NCBI GenBank assembly: GCA_023416995.1
Contig: JAEZGI010000077.1
Span: 1-64,000 of the forward strand
Length of the DNA stretch: 64,000 nucleotides
Reading direction: 5' to 3'
Source: Bacteroidota bacterium
GTDB taxonomy: Bacteria > Bacteroidota > Bacteroidia > Chitinophagales > Chitinophagaceae
Shown: positions 43,863-51,389 of the stretch, piece after piece
Layout of the letters: each line of letters begins with the position of its first letter
How positions within the stretch are numbered: the stretch's first letter is position 1
Position numbers and translations under genes: made by a program
The notes under the pieces: model-generated
Databases searched by the model: none
What the model was told of the DNA's origin: nothing
The model's input: only the letters and a program-made list of their open reading frames with translations

Positions 43863-43882
43863 GGTTTCGCTTCGGCGTGACC
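43863..43882 (+). other. UUCG-capped hairpin between rpsD and rpoA
   Basis: GGTTTCGC (43863-43870) folds with GCGTGACC (43875-43882) around a C(TTCG)G tetraloop, with one mismatch and one wobble. Such tetraloops are very stable in RNA. Role unknown; perhaps processing or pausing. Confidence 0.4.
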
Positions 43883-43934
43883 GCGCTGCTAAGACAGGTC
43901 AGAAAATCGTAAATCTAAAATCATATATAACAAT

Positions 43935-44936
43935 ATGGCCATTTTAAACTTCCAAAAGCCAGACAAGATTATCTTACAAAAGGCCTCTGATTTCGAAGCT
44001 CAGTTTGAGTTTCGTCCTTTAGAGCCAGGATATGGTGTAACCATTGGTAATGCTTTGCGTAGGGTATTGTTGAGTTCGCTGGAGGGATACGCTATCATCG
44101 GTATTCGTATTGAGGGTGTGGATCATGAATTCGCAACCATCAAGGGGATTTCAGAAGATGTGGTGGAAATCATTCTTAACCTGAAACAGGTTAGATTGAA
44201 GAAGAAAGTAGATCATGAGGTGGGTCAGGAAAAGATTACGCTTAGCATCAAGAATAAATCAGAATTTACTGCCGGAATGATCGGAGAAGCTACTCAAAGC
44301 TTCGACGTGATGAACCCGGATCTGCAGATCTGTGTACTTGATACTTCTGCTAAACTTGATATTGAATTGACTGTTGCTAAAGGACGTGGATACGTTCCTG
44401 CAGAAGATAACAAGGTAAAGGATGCACCGTTTGGTTACATTCCAACAGATGCCATTTTCACTCCAATCAAAAACGTAAAGTATGCCATCGAGAACACTCG
44501 TGTGGAACAACGTACTGACTACGAAAAATTGCTGATGGATGTTGCAACTGATGGTACTATTCATCCGGAAGAAGCGGTTAAACAAGCCAGCCGTATCCTG
44601 ATCCAGCACCTGATGATCATCACTGATGAAAATATCACTTTCGACAGCAAAGAAGATAAGAAAGAAGATGTAGTTGATGAGCAAATGCTGCAACTCAGGA
44701 AAATACTGAAAACTCCGTTGGAGGACCTGGATCTTTCTGTACGTGCATTCAACTGTCTGAAAGCTGCCAAGATCAATTCACTCAGTGAACTGGTTCAGTA
44801 TGAGCAGGAGGACCTGATGAAGTTCAGAAACTTTGGTCAGAAATCACTTGCTGAAATTGAGCAAGTACTGGCTGAAAGAACATTGCACTTCGGTATGGAT
44901 CTGAGCAAGCTCGGATTGGATAAAGAAGAACTTTAA
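43935..44936 (+). CDS. rpoA: RNA polymerase alpha subunit
   Basis: A 333-residue subunit. The N-terminal dimerisation/assembly domain includes RPLEPGYGVTIGNALRRVLLSSLEGYAI, and the C-terminal DNA- and activator-binding domain includes LDLSVRAFNCLKAAKINSLSELV and LMKFRNFGQKSLAEI. Both domains are complete and the length is normal. It lies 84 bases after rpsD, and a terminator-like hairpin follows it. Confidence 0.98.
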   Translation: MAILNFQKPDKIILQKASDFEAQFEFRPLEPGYGVTIGNALRRVLLSSLEGYAIIGIRIEGVDHEFATIKGISEDVVEIILNLKQVRLKKKVDHEVGQEKITLSIKNKSEFTAGMIGEATQSFDVMNPDLQICVLDTSAKLDIELTVAKGRGYVPAEDNKVKDAPFGYIPTDAIFTPIKNVKYAIENTRVEQRTDYEKLLMDVATDGTIHPEEAVKQASRILIQHLMIITDENITFDSKEDKKEDVVDEQMLQLRKILKTPLEDLDLSVRAFNCLKAAKINSLSELVQYEQEDLMKFRNFGQKSLAEIEQVLAERTLHFGMDLSKLGLDKEEL

Positions 44937-44943
44937 GGAATAG

Positions 44944-44980
44944 TCCGGGTAGGGGCTTCGGCATTTACCCGGATTCTTTT
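44944..44980 (+). terminator. Terminator-like hairpin between rpoA and rplQ
   Basis: TCCGGGTA (44944-44951) pairs with TACCCGGA (44966-44973). The arm continues with two wobble pairs and is capped by GC(TTCG)GC. TTCTTTT follows. It would be expected to reduce read-through into rplQ. Confidence 0.55.
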
Positions 44981-45060
44981 ATAGTAGGCTGTAATTCCTG
45001 ACACGGTACAGCCGGTATTTATTAACCGGGTTCTGATGAGGAACCCCAAAATCACAAGTC

Positions 45061-45594
45061 ATGCGTCACGGCGACAAGATCAAAAATTTAAGCAGAACAG
45101 CGTCACACAGAAAGGCGTTGCTCAGCAACCTGGCCTGCCAGTTATTTCAACACAAAAGAATCGTTACTACCCTTGCTAAAGCAAAAGCACTCCGCATTTA
45201 TGTTGAGCCGCTGATCACAAAGGGTAAAGACAATACAACTCACCAACGTCGTGTGGTATTCAGTTACCTGCAGGACAAGGAAGCGGTTCAGGAACTGTTC
45301 AGCACAATCGCTGAAAAAGTTGCCGGTCGCCCCGGTGGTTATACCCGCATCATTAAGCTCGGTATCCGTACCGGTGATAATGCTGAAATGGGAATGATTG
45401 AACTGGTTGATTTCAACGAGGTTTACGGTAAAACGAAAGAAGAAGGTAAAGAAGGTGCAAAAAGAACACGTCGTGGACGTTCTACCGCTAAGAAGGCAGA
45501 TGCGCCTGCTTCGGAAGCAACTACCGCTGCTGCTGCACCTGCAGCTGAAGCAACAACAGATGCTGCTCCTGCAGAAGAAAAACCAGCCGAATAA
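45061..45594 (+). CDS. rplQ: Ribosomal protein L17 with alanine/glutamate-rich tail
   Basis: A 177-residue large-subunit protein. The L17 fold occupies residues 1-120 (MRHGDKIKNLSRTASHRKALLSNLACQLF and GRPGGYTRIIKLGIRTGDNAEMGMIELV). After a basic hinge (KRTRRGRSTAKKADAP) comes a low-complexity Ala/Thr/Glu tail of about 35 residues, a feature common to Bacteroidota L17. It is the last gene of the alpha operon, closed by a strong terminator. Confidence 0.97.
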   Translation: MRHGDKIKNLSRTASHRKALLSNLACQLFQHKRIVTTLAKAKALRIYVEPLITKGKDNTTHQRRVVFSYLQDKEAVQELFSTIAEKVAGRPGGYTRIIKLGIRTGDNAEMGMIELVDFNEVYGKTKEEGKEGAKRTRRGRSTAKKADAPASEATTAAAAPAAEATTDAAPAEEKPAE

Positions 45595-45617
45595 TTTCAT
45601 ATTGCTGATATTGAAAG

Positions 45618-45643
45618 AGCCGCCTTTATTAGGCGGCTTTTTT
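45618..45643 (+). terminator. Intrinsic terminator of the alpha operon
   Basis: AGCCGCCT (45618-45625), a 5-base loop and AGGCGGCT (45631-45638) are followed by TTTTT. It separates rplQ from carA. Confidence 0.92.
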
Positions 45644-45686
45644 CTGCCCGGAACAGAAAATATGTCAAAACCTCCGCATAAATCTG

Positions 45687-45694
45687 TTTCTTTG
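45687..45694 (+). promoter_or_regulatory. Possible -7 box of carA
   Basis: TTTCTTTG differs from TAnnTTTG at one position, 13 bases before the carA ATG and just after the alpha-operon terminator. The -33 element is not evident. Confidence 0.3.
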
Positions 45695-45707
45695 CAAAAC
45701 TTTTAAA

Positions 45708-46817
45708 ATGGCTAACACTCAACATAAAACAGCGGTATTGTTGCTCGAAGATGGCACGGTACATTTTGGTAAAGCATTTGGTAAGATTGGCACCACATCG
45801 GGAGAGATCTGTTTTACAACAGGCATGACCGGCTACCAGGAAGTATTTACTGATCCAAGTTATTATGGACAGGTGGTGATCATGAACAGTGTGCATATCG
45901 GTAATTATGGCGTAAAAGACAGTGATGTTGAAAGTGCTGATATTAAGATCAAAGGTCTGATTGCACGTAATCTTGAAGAACAATACAGCCGTAAAATGGC
46001 TAATGGGTCGGTCGAGGATTACCTGGTTGCGAACAACATTGTTTGTATTGAAGATGTTGACACGCGTGCGCTGGTGGCACATGTCAGGCAGAAAGGTGCT
46101 ATGAACTGTATCATTTCTTCTGAGATCACCGATGTAGACGCACTCAAAAAAGAACTGGCTAAAACTCCATCGATGGCAGGGTTAGAACTGGCCAGTGTTG
46201 TCTCTACCGGTGAAGCGTATACGCTGGGTGATGAATCATCACCAATCAGGGTTGCCGTACTTGATTACGGTACTAAAAAACATATCCTGGAATGTATGGT
46301 AGAGCGTGGTGCCTTTGTAAAAGTGTTTCCTGCCAAAACCAGCATTGAAGAATTGCGGGCTTTTAATCCGAGTGGTTATTTCATCTCAAATGGTCCTGGT
46401 GATCCTGCATCTATGACCTACGCCGTGAACACCGTCAAGGATCTTCTTGCAGAAAAAAAACCAACTTTTGGCATTTGTCTTGGTCACCAATTATTGGCTT
46501 TGGCGAATGATATTCCTACATTCAAAATGCATCATGGACACAGGGGTTTAAATCACCCGGTGAAAAATGTGATCACGGGTACTTGCGAGATCACTACCCA
46601 AAACCATGGTTTTGGTGTTGATCCGGAGTTTGTGAAAAATTCGCCCAATGTGGAGATTACGCATGTAAACCTGAATGACAATTCTATAGAGGGTATCCGT
46701 ATGAAGGATCGTCCGGCGTTTTCGGTGCAGTATCATCCCGAAAGCACTCCGGGGCCGCACGACAGCCGCTATCTTTTTGATGATTTCATCAAGATGATTA
46801 AGGACGCTCAGGCATAA
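45708..46817 (+). CDS. carA: Carbamoyl-phosphate synthase small subunit
   Basis: A 369-residue glutamine amidotransferase subunit that supplies ammonia to CarB for arginine and pyrimidine synthesis. N-terminal domain: TTSGEICFTTGMTGYQEVFTDPSYYGQ. Class I GATase domain: Cys257 in FGICLGHQLLALA, with His343 and Glu345 in QYHPESTPGPHDS. The large subunit gene is not adjacent. The order rplQ-carA is common in Bacteroidota, which supports the taxonomic placement. Confidence 0.97.
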   Translation: MANTQHKTAVLLLEDGTVHFGKAFGKIGTTSGEICFTTGMTGYQEVFTDPSYYGQVVIMNSVHIGNYGVKDSDVESADIKIKGLIARNLEEQYSRKMANGSVEDYLVANNIVCIEDVDTRALVAHVRQKGAMNCIISSEITDVDALKKELAKTPSMAGLELASVVSTGEAYTLGDESSPIRVAVLDYGTKKHILECMVERGAFVKVFPAKTSIEELRAFNPSGYFISNGPGDPASMTYAVNTVKDLLAEKKPTFGICLGHQLLALANDIPTFKMHHGHRGLNHPVKNVITGTCEITTQNHGFGVDPEFVKNSPNVEITHVNLNDNSIEGIRMKDRPAFSVQYHPESTPGPHDSRYLFDDFIKMIKDAQA

Positions 46818-46853
46818 TTGAACATTTACGATATTGCGTTTTTAAAATATCAC

Positions 46854-46886
46854 AGATCCGGTTATCTTACCGGATCTTTACATTTA
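46854..46886 (+). terminator. Hairpin with T-rich tail between carA and aroQ
   Basis: AGATCCGGT (46854-46862) pairs with ACCGGATCT (46869-46877), a perfect 9-bp stem with a 6-base loop, followed by TTACATTT. It ends only 12 bases before the aroQ ATG, so it could terminate carA transcripts or hide the aroQ ribosome site. Confidence 0.6.
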
Positions 46887-46889
46887 AAT

Positions 46890-47327
46890 ATGAAAATCTC
46901 CATCATCAACGGACCTAATCTGAACCTCCTTGGAAAACGGGAGCCGGGTATTTATGGAAGTCAATCATTTGATGAATACCTGGTAACACTCCGTAACCAG
47001 TTCCCTGATTTAGACATTGAATATTTTCAAAGTAATGTGGAAGGTGAGTTGGTAACAGCATTGCAAAGAGCAGGTTTTGCCAGCGACGGCATTGTGTTGA
47101 ACCCTGCCGCATATACGCACACATCCGTAGCTATTGGTGATGCCGTTGCCGCTATACCCGCGCCTGTGGTAGAGGTTCATATTTCGAATGTGCATGCCCG
47201 TGAGGAGTTCAGGAAACTTTCGCATGTATCTGCAAAAGCCAAGGGAAGCATTTTTGGACTGGGGTTGATGGGATACGAACTTGCCGTTCGCTACCTGCTG
47301 AACCTGGCTAAAGACGCTCGGAAATAG
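46890..47327 (+). CDS. aroQ: Type II 3-dehydroquinate dehydratase
   Basis: A 145-residue shikimate-pathway enzyme. The start is the ATG at 46890, giving the family opening MKISIINGPNLNLLGKREPG; the longer open frame from 46818 runs through the upstream hairpin and is not translated as such. SNVEGELVTALQ, LNPAAYTHTSVAIGDA and PVVEVHISNVHAREEFR (catalytic His in the VHISN motif) are present. It forms dodecamers in known cases and removes water from 3-dehydroquinate. Confidence 0.96.
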   Translation: MKISIINGPNLNLLGKREPGIYGSQSFDEYLVTLRNQFPDLDIEYFQSNVEGELVTALQRAGFASDGIVLNPAAYTHTSVAIGDAVAAIPAPVVEVHISNVHAREEFRKLSHVSAKAKGSIFGLGLMGYELAVRYLLNLAKDARK

Positions 47328-47351
47328 GGTATCCGTAACCGTTATATTCGT

Positions 47352-47987
47352 TTACAATAAAATCCGCATAATCAATGCTGCAGCCACATCCTGTTTGCTG
47401 TCCTGTGTTTTCTGGAGTATGTGGAGGCCGCTTTTCGTCCACACTTTGAACACTTCACCCTTTTTTCGTTTTTTCATTTCTTTTTCAATCTCCGGGAGCA
47501 TTGACCCGACTGCCAGCCAGCCAAGATCACCTTTATCAGCAACCTCTGCACCGGTGCTATAGGCCATTACCATGTCTTCGAAAGTTGCTGCGCGGGATTG
47601 GATCCTTGTGGCGATCGAGCCTGCCAGCGAGTCTGCAAATCGTTTTGTATAGATCGAGGTGTCCAGGAAGATCTGGCTCACGCGGTTAAAAGGTCCGTTT
47701 GATTTTGCAAGGATCTGGACCAATACCCGGCCTTTATCGTAGGGACCATATACTTTGCCCACTTTGCCTTTGTAAGCGAGGCTGTCGCGCACGCCACCAA
47801 AACGGGTGGTGCTGAAGATGAGCACCGTGTCGAGGATGAACTTCTTTTTCAGCACGTCTTTTACATACAATGGCGGGTTGCTGCTTTTCTCCAGCTCCGT
47901 TTTGAGTTGAGCGATCGTTTTTTTCTGTGCATTGGCCGCCGTGGCAACCAGGAAATACAAGGTAAAAATTGCAAATAGCCGGAACAT
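47352..47987 (-). CDS. Periplasmic parvulin-type peptidyl-prolyl isomerase
   Basis: A 211-residue protein; the ATG at 47987 gives the signal peptide MFRLFAIFTLYFLVATAANAQ, while the longer frame from 48128 adds 47 residues without signal character. The parvulin core shows VLVQILAKSNGPFNRVSQIFLDTS, DMVMAYSTGAEVADKGDLGWLAVGSMLPEIE and KVWTKSGLHILQKTQDS, the usual PPIC-type rotamase pattern. There is only one rotamase domain and no SurA-like N-terminal chaperone domain of full length. It should help fold exported proteins. Confidence 0.87.
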   Translation of the reverse strand: MFRLFAIFTLYFLVATAANAQKKTIAQLKTELEKSSNPPLYVKDVLKKKFILDTVLIFSTTRFGGVRDSLAYKGKVGKVYGPYDKGRVLVQILAKSNGPFNRVSQIFLDTSIYTKRFADSLAGSIATRIQSRAATFEDMVMAYSTGAEVADKGDLGWLAVGSMLPEIEKEMKKRKKGEVFKVWTKSGLHILQKTQDSKQDVAAALIMRILL

Positions 47988-48234
47988 GCGCGCAAAATAC
48001 CTGATTTCATTGAAACGCGGGTTGATCCAAACCGGCACAATGGCAGCGTTACTGAAACCGTAACCGGGAATCATGCTCAATGGTTGGCGAGGACGGGCAA
48101 ATGACGACCTGCGCGGCGAATAAGGCACTCATCTGACCACCACCCTGGTGTCTACACTTTACCATAATTTTACCGCCGTGCCAGCAATGAGTACCCTCGT
48201 TTGGCGTTATAATTGTTGATTCATTTATTGCAAA

Positions 48235-48909
48235 ATGTACATTATGGGCCGTCTATTATTTATACTCCTCCTTGCTGTGAGCACGAGCAGCTTCGCACAA
48301 TGGAAAGATTACCAGATTAATTCCAAAGGTGATACCCTTAACCGGGTGGATCAGCAGGGCAGGAAACAGGGAATCTGGGTAAACCGGTTTGAAACATTGC
48401 GAGGTGAACCCGGTTACGAAGAAGAGGGGATTTACGTGGATGACCGCAAAGAAGGTGCATGGAAGATGTTTAACCTGATGGGTGACCTGGTGGGTCGTGA
48501 AAACTATCGCTGGGGCTTTAAAGACGGCATTTGCCAGTACTATTCAAAACATGGCGACCTGGTATTGGAGCAAAGCTGGAAGGCTTTAAATCCAGACAAA
48601 GTGTACGATACCATCCAGGTAGAAGATCTTGACCGTCTTGATACCTATCATACCGTGGTTGTAAAGAACGAAGGTGCCGCATTGAAACATGGCACCTGGA
48701 AATATTTTGATGCTGCAAGTGGCACCCTTGTCCGCACCGAGAACTTTACACTTGGCAAACAGGATGTCAAAAACCCAGGCGCCGTCACTGCCCGTCCTAC
48801 CGACAAAAAGACCATTGCCAAACCAAAAGAAGTTTTAGAATTTGAAAAAAAGAACGCCGGCAAAAAGAAAGTCCGTGTCCAGGATGGCAGCACCGGTGGG
48901 CCCCAATAA
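48235..48909 (+). CDS. Exported MORN-repeat (YwqK-like) protein
   Basis: A 224-residue protein; start at ATG 48235 or 48244, the latter giving the signal peptide MGRLLFILLLAVSTSSFAQW. The body has MORN/YwqK-like repeats (RKQGIWVNRF, EGIYVDDRKEGAWKMFN, NYRWGFKDGICQYYSKHGDLV, and HGTWKYFDAASG), which form beta-hairpin arrays. A lysine-rich tail follows. Such proteins are widespread in Bacteroidota; some databases label relatives as toxin-antitoxin components, but nothing here supports that. Function unknown. Confidence 0.78.
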   Translation: MYIMGRLLFILLLAVSTSSFAQWKDYQINSKGDTLNRVDQQGRKQGIWVNRFETLRGEPGYEEEGIYVDDRKEGAWKMFNLMGDLVGRENYRWGFKDGICQYYSKHGDLVLEQSWKALNPDKVYDTIQVEDLDRLDTYHTVVVKNEGAALKHGTWKYFDAASGTLVRTENFTLGKQDVKNPGAVTARPTDKKTIAKPKEVLEFEKKNAGKKKVRVQDGSTGGPQ

Positions 48910-49129
48910 TCTCAAAGAAAATAATATATCGTAACAAAGGCTGTCATAGACAGTCTTTGTTGTTTAATAGCCTGTGTAGCTTAATAACCTGACCATGCAA
49001 GGCCTTGTTATTCCTGCTACTTCCAATTTATCAATTCCAACCTTCCTCCAAACCCAATTGATATCATTATCGATTTCGAATTAATCGTGCTGGTATTTCC
49101 TATCTCCCAGACAGTGAGGTTGGTTGACG

Positions 49130-49229
49130 GCTGATGGATTGCCGGGGGCGCCTTTGATTTCGCACCCTGACCTTAACGTAACACCTGCCCGTCACGCGGA
49201 ATCAGCAGCGCCCCCGGCAATCCATCAGC
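49130..49229. repeat. Perfect 22-bp inverted repeat with 56-base spacer
   Basis: The left arm begins GCTGATGGATTGCC and ends GGGGGCGC (49130-49151); the right arm is its exact reverse complement (49208-49229). The arms are much richer in G and C than the surrounding DNA. A partial tandem copy of the arm end (gctgatagctgatgg on the minus strand) lies beside the right arm. It resembles a dispersed palindromic intergenic element; no second copy was seen in this window. Confidence 0.8.
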
Positions 49230-49268
49230 TATCAGCAATCCGCAACCCAGCCAAACGACAAAAACCAT

Positions 49269-49299
49269 TTTGAAATATCAACCGCCTGATATATATTTG
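49269..49299 (+). promoter_or_regulatory. Consensus Bacteroidota promoter of the SPFH gene
   Basis: TTTG (49269-49272), exactly 19 bases, then TATATTTG (49292-49299): both elements match the consensus perfectly. The ATG follows 37 bases later. It is the best promoter in the window. Confidence 0.85.
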
Positions 49300-49316
49300 A
49301 TATCAAAATGATATCA
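49287..49316 (+). promoter_or_regulatory. Tandem 11-bp-phased TGATATCA-type operator overlapping the promoter
   Basis: Three sites start at 49287 (TGATATAT), 49298 (TGATATCA) and 49309 (TGATATCA), each exactly 11 bases after the last, so all lie on one face of the helix. They cover the -7 box and the probable start of transcription. The middle site extends to the palindrome TTGATATCAA. The ribbon-helix-helix protein encoded second in the unit is the obvious candidate binder. Confidence 0.65.
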
Positions 49317-49336
49317 ACCCCCCCAAACTTCACTAT

Positions 49337-50206
49337 ATGGAAAAAGTAACCAAACCTATCTCCGGATTTCTTGCCTTGCTGATGTCGTTATTGTTTTACG
49401 CACTTGCGGTTTACCTTTTTGTTCAGGCTGGTCAACACCGTGATGGCTCGTTCATAGCTTATGGTGCTGTTGCGTTTGTTGTGGCCACCTTCCTTGCCAT
49501 GGGAGTGATTATCGTGAGCCCGAACCATTCCCGTGTGCTTACATTTTTTGGTAAATATGTTGGTACCGTTAAAGAGAACGGGCTGTTGTTTGTAAATCCT
49601 TTGTATACCAAACAGAAGATATCGCTTCGGTCAGAGAACCTGGAATCTTCGAAGCTGAAGGTGAATGATAAAATGGGTAATCCCATTGAAATTGCAGCAG
49701 TAATTGTATGGCAGGTAAGTGATACTTATAAAGCAGCCTTTGAAGTAGAAGATTACGAACACTATGTAAAGGTGCAGAGTGAAGCTGCGGTAAGACATCT
49801 TGCCAACAGTTGTCCGTATGATCATATGGAAGATGAAAACGCAACCATCACTTTGCGTGATGGGGGTGACCAGGTCAATGAGTTACTGGAACAGGAACTG
49901 AATGCAAGGTTAGCGCCCGCTGGTATACTTGTAAAAGAGGGACGGATCAGTCACCTGGCGTATGCGCAGGAGATTGCCGGAGCTATGTTGCAGAGACAGC
50001 AGGCAACTGCTATCGTTGCTGCAAGAGCGAAGATTGTTGAAGGTGCAGTTGGTATGGTAGAGATGGCGCTCGAGATGTTATCTAAAAAGGATATCGTTAC
50101 ACTTGATGAAGAAAAGAAAGCAGCAATGGTTAGTAACCTGATGGTTGTGCTTTGTGGCGAAAAAGGTGCGCAGCCCATATTGAACACCGGCACCCTGTAC
50201 CAATAA
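49337..50206 (+). CDS. SPFH (stomatin/prohibitin/flotillin) domain membrane protein
   Basis: A 289-residue protein with two close N-terminal hydrophobic segments (residues 10-32 and 40-62), then a band-7/SPFH domain (SPNHSRVLTFFGKYVGTVKENGLLFVNPLY, VIVWQVSDTYKAAFEVEDY) and a helical C-terminus (EIAGAMLQRQQATAIVAARAKIVEGAVGMVEMALEML). It should form membrane-bound ring assemblies; in other bacteria these organise membrane patches or proteases such as FtsH. No NfeD or FtsH gene is adjacent. It is followed by a small Arc-like regulator. Confidence 0.93.
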   Translation: MEKVTKPISGFLALLMSLLFYALAVYLFVQAGQHRDGSFIAYGAVAFVVATFLAMGVIIVSPNHSRVLTFFGKYVGTVKENGLLFVNPLYTKQKISLRSENLESSKLKVNDKMGNPIEIAAVIVWQVSDTYKAAFEVEDYEHYVKVQSEAAVRHLANSCPYDHMEDENATITLRDGGDQVNELLEQELNARLAPAGILVKEGRISHLAYAQEIAGAMLQRQQATAIVAARAKIVEGAVGMVEMALEMLSKKDIVTLDEEKKAAMVSNLMVVLCGEKGAQPILNTGTLYQ

Positions 50207-50249
50207 TTAGTTGCGATTTTTTGATCGTGATTCACTTAAAGGAGTTATC

Positions 50250-50423
50250 GTGAGCGATAAAAAAAGTTTCGTCCTGCGAATGGACGCAGACATGTATAAA
50301 GCGCTGGAAAAATGGGCTGCTGATGAGTTCAGGAGCGTTAACGGTCAGATTGAGTTCATTCTTGATAAAGCGCTGAAGGATACGGGCAGGAAGAAGCCGG
50401 GTGAAAAGACTGGGAAGAAATGA
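50250..50423 (+). CDS. Arc-family ribbon-helix-helix DNA-binding protein
   Basis: A 57-residue protein read from the GTG at 50250, which has a good ribosome site (AAAGGAG, ending 5 bases upstream); the longer frame to 50211 adds residues with no RHH character. KKSFVLRMDADMYKALEKWAADEFRSVNGQIEFILDKAL is a classic ribbon-helix-helix unit: the FVLRM beta strand contacts DNA in pairs. A basic tail follows. It lies 43 bases after the SPFH gene and probably regulates this unit through the tandem sites in its promoter. Confidence 0.85.
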   Translation: MSDKKSFVLRMDADMYKALEKWAADEFRSVNGQIEFILDKALKDTGRKKPGEKTGKK

Positions 50424-50480
50424 GTAATAGTAGATAGATAGCACATGGTTCTGGCCGTCCGAAATCCGTTCATCGAACAC

Positions 50481-51311
50481 CTATTTAAAGTGTCTCTCTA
50501 AAAATACGAACACCGCATCAAAATGTTTTAAGGGTTCCGCGTGATTGCCTTGAATCGCCAGGTGATCAACATGGTGTTTAAAATTATTCGTTTTAAATCT
50601 TTTGATCATTGATTCCGACATGGCTGTTGAAGGTATAATTTCATCATCGGTTGCAGATATCAGTAATACAGGACCGTTAATGTTTTCGACTTTTATCGCT
50701 GCCTTCTCTTCTGCAACGGTATCCGTAAGCATCATTTCAAACGCACGTCGAAGATCCCGTTTCATGAGGTAAGGCACGGCTTCTTCATTGACGGGCACAA
50801 ATGCCAACTCAGTACCCTTATAGGTCCAGGCTGAAGTAGAAAAATGGGCTGTATGTCCGGGGAACGCTACATGGCTGGGAACTATGGCTACTACGCATTT
50901 GATGTCGCGATAAAGACTCGAAATCAATAAGGCAAGGTCCGCACCTCTGGAGCCACCAATGATGGCGATCTTTTGGTTATCAATTGCTGGATTTTTTGAA
51001 GCCTGTATGATAGCGTCATGTACTCTGTCAAGCGCAATGCGATCAAGGGTGTCAGGTGCTCCCTCGCACGCAAAGTAGCCGAGCGCCAGAAATGCATAAC
51101 CATCGGCTTTAAACTTGTCGCGGGTTGGCTTCCAATAATCGCTTGCCCAGGCATTGCCACCTTCAGAACCACCCAATCCCACTATTAATGGCTGTTGTTT
51201 TGATTTCCCAAGATATAATTGGCTGCAAATTCCCGCTGTGTTGAGCTCCTGACCACGCAATGTTGCGGATAACTGTATCAGTGAGAAACAGAATAGTACA
51301 AGTTTTTTCAC
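50481..51311 (-). CDS. Exported alpha/beta hydrolase, BAAT-type acyltransferase/thioesterase domain
   Basis: A 276-residue hydrolase. I choose the GTG at 51311, which gives a signal peptide (KKLVLFCFSLIQLSATLRGQ); the frame runs on to a TTG at 51344. GLGGSEGG forms the oxyanion region, the nucleophile is Ser121 in IIGGSRGADLALL, the acid lies in LISATDDEIIPS and the histidine in GNHAEPLKHF. These match the bile acid-CoA:amino acid N-acyltransferase C-terminal domain fold, but without the N-terminal domain of the eukaryotic enzyme. Substrate unknown. Confidence 0.85.
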   Translation of the reverse strand: MKKLVLFCFSLIQLSATLRGQELNTAGICSQLYLGKSKQQPLIVGLGGSEGGNAWASDYWKPTRDKFKADGYAFLALGYFACEGAPDTLDRIALDRVHDAIIQASKNPAIDNQKIAIIGGSRGADLALLISSLYRDIKCVVAIVPSHVAFPGHTAHFSTSAWTYKGTELAFVPVNEEAVPYLMKRDLRRAFEMMLTDTVAEEKAAIKVENINGPVLLISATDDEIIPSTAMSESMIKRFKTNNFKHHVDHLAIQGNHAEPLKHFDAVFVFLERHFK

Positions 51312-51389
51312 GTAATTGTGTTTGATGAAATTAATGTCAACCAAAGATCCCTGTTTATATTCTGATTGATTTTGATCTATATCAAATAA

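Larger units (their letters stand above)
48910..49336. other. 427-base intergenic region with inverted repeat and SPFH promoter
   Basis: No gene is seen on either strand. It holds a perfect 22-bp inverted repeat (arms 49130-49151 and 49208-49229), a TGATATCA at 49059-49066, and, at its end, the promoter and tandem operator of the SPFH gene. The first 120 bases are AT-rich and otherwise unremarkable. Confidence 0.7.

Noticed and set aside
48235..48909. Reading the MORN-repeat protein as an antitoxin because of YwqK resemblance.
   Set aside because: No toxin gene or toxin-like partner lies next to it and it has a signal peptide, so a toxin-antitoxin role is not supported.
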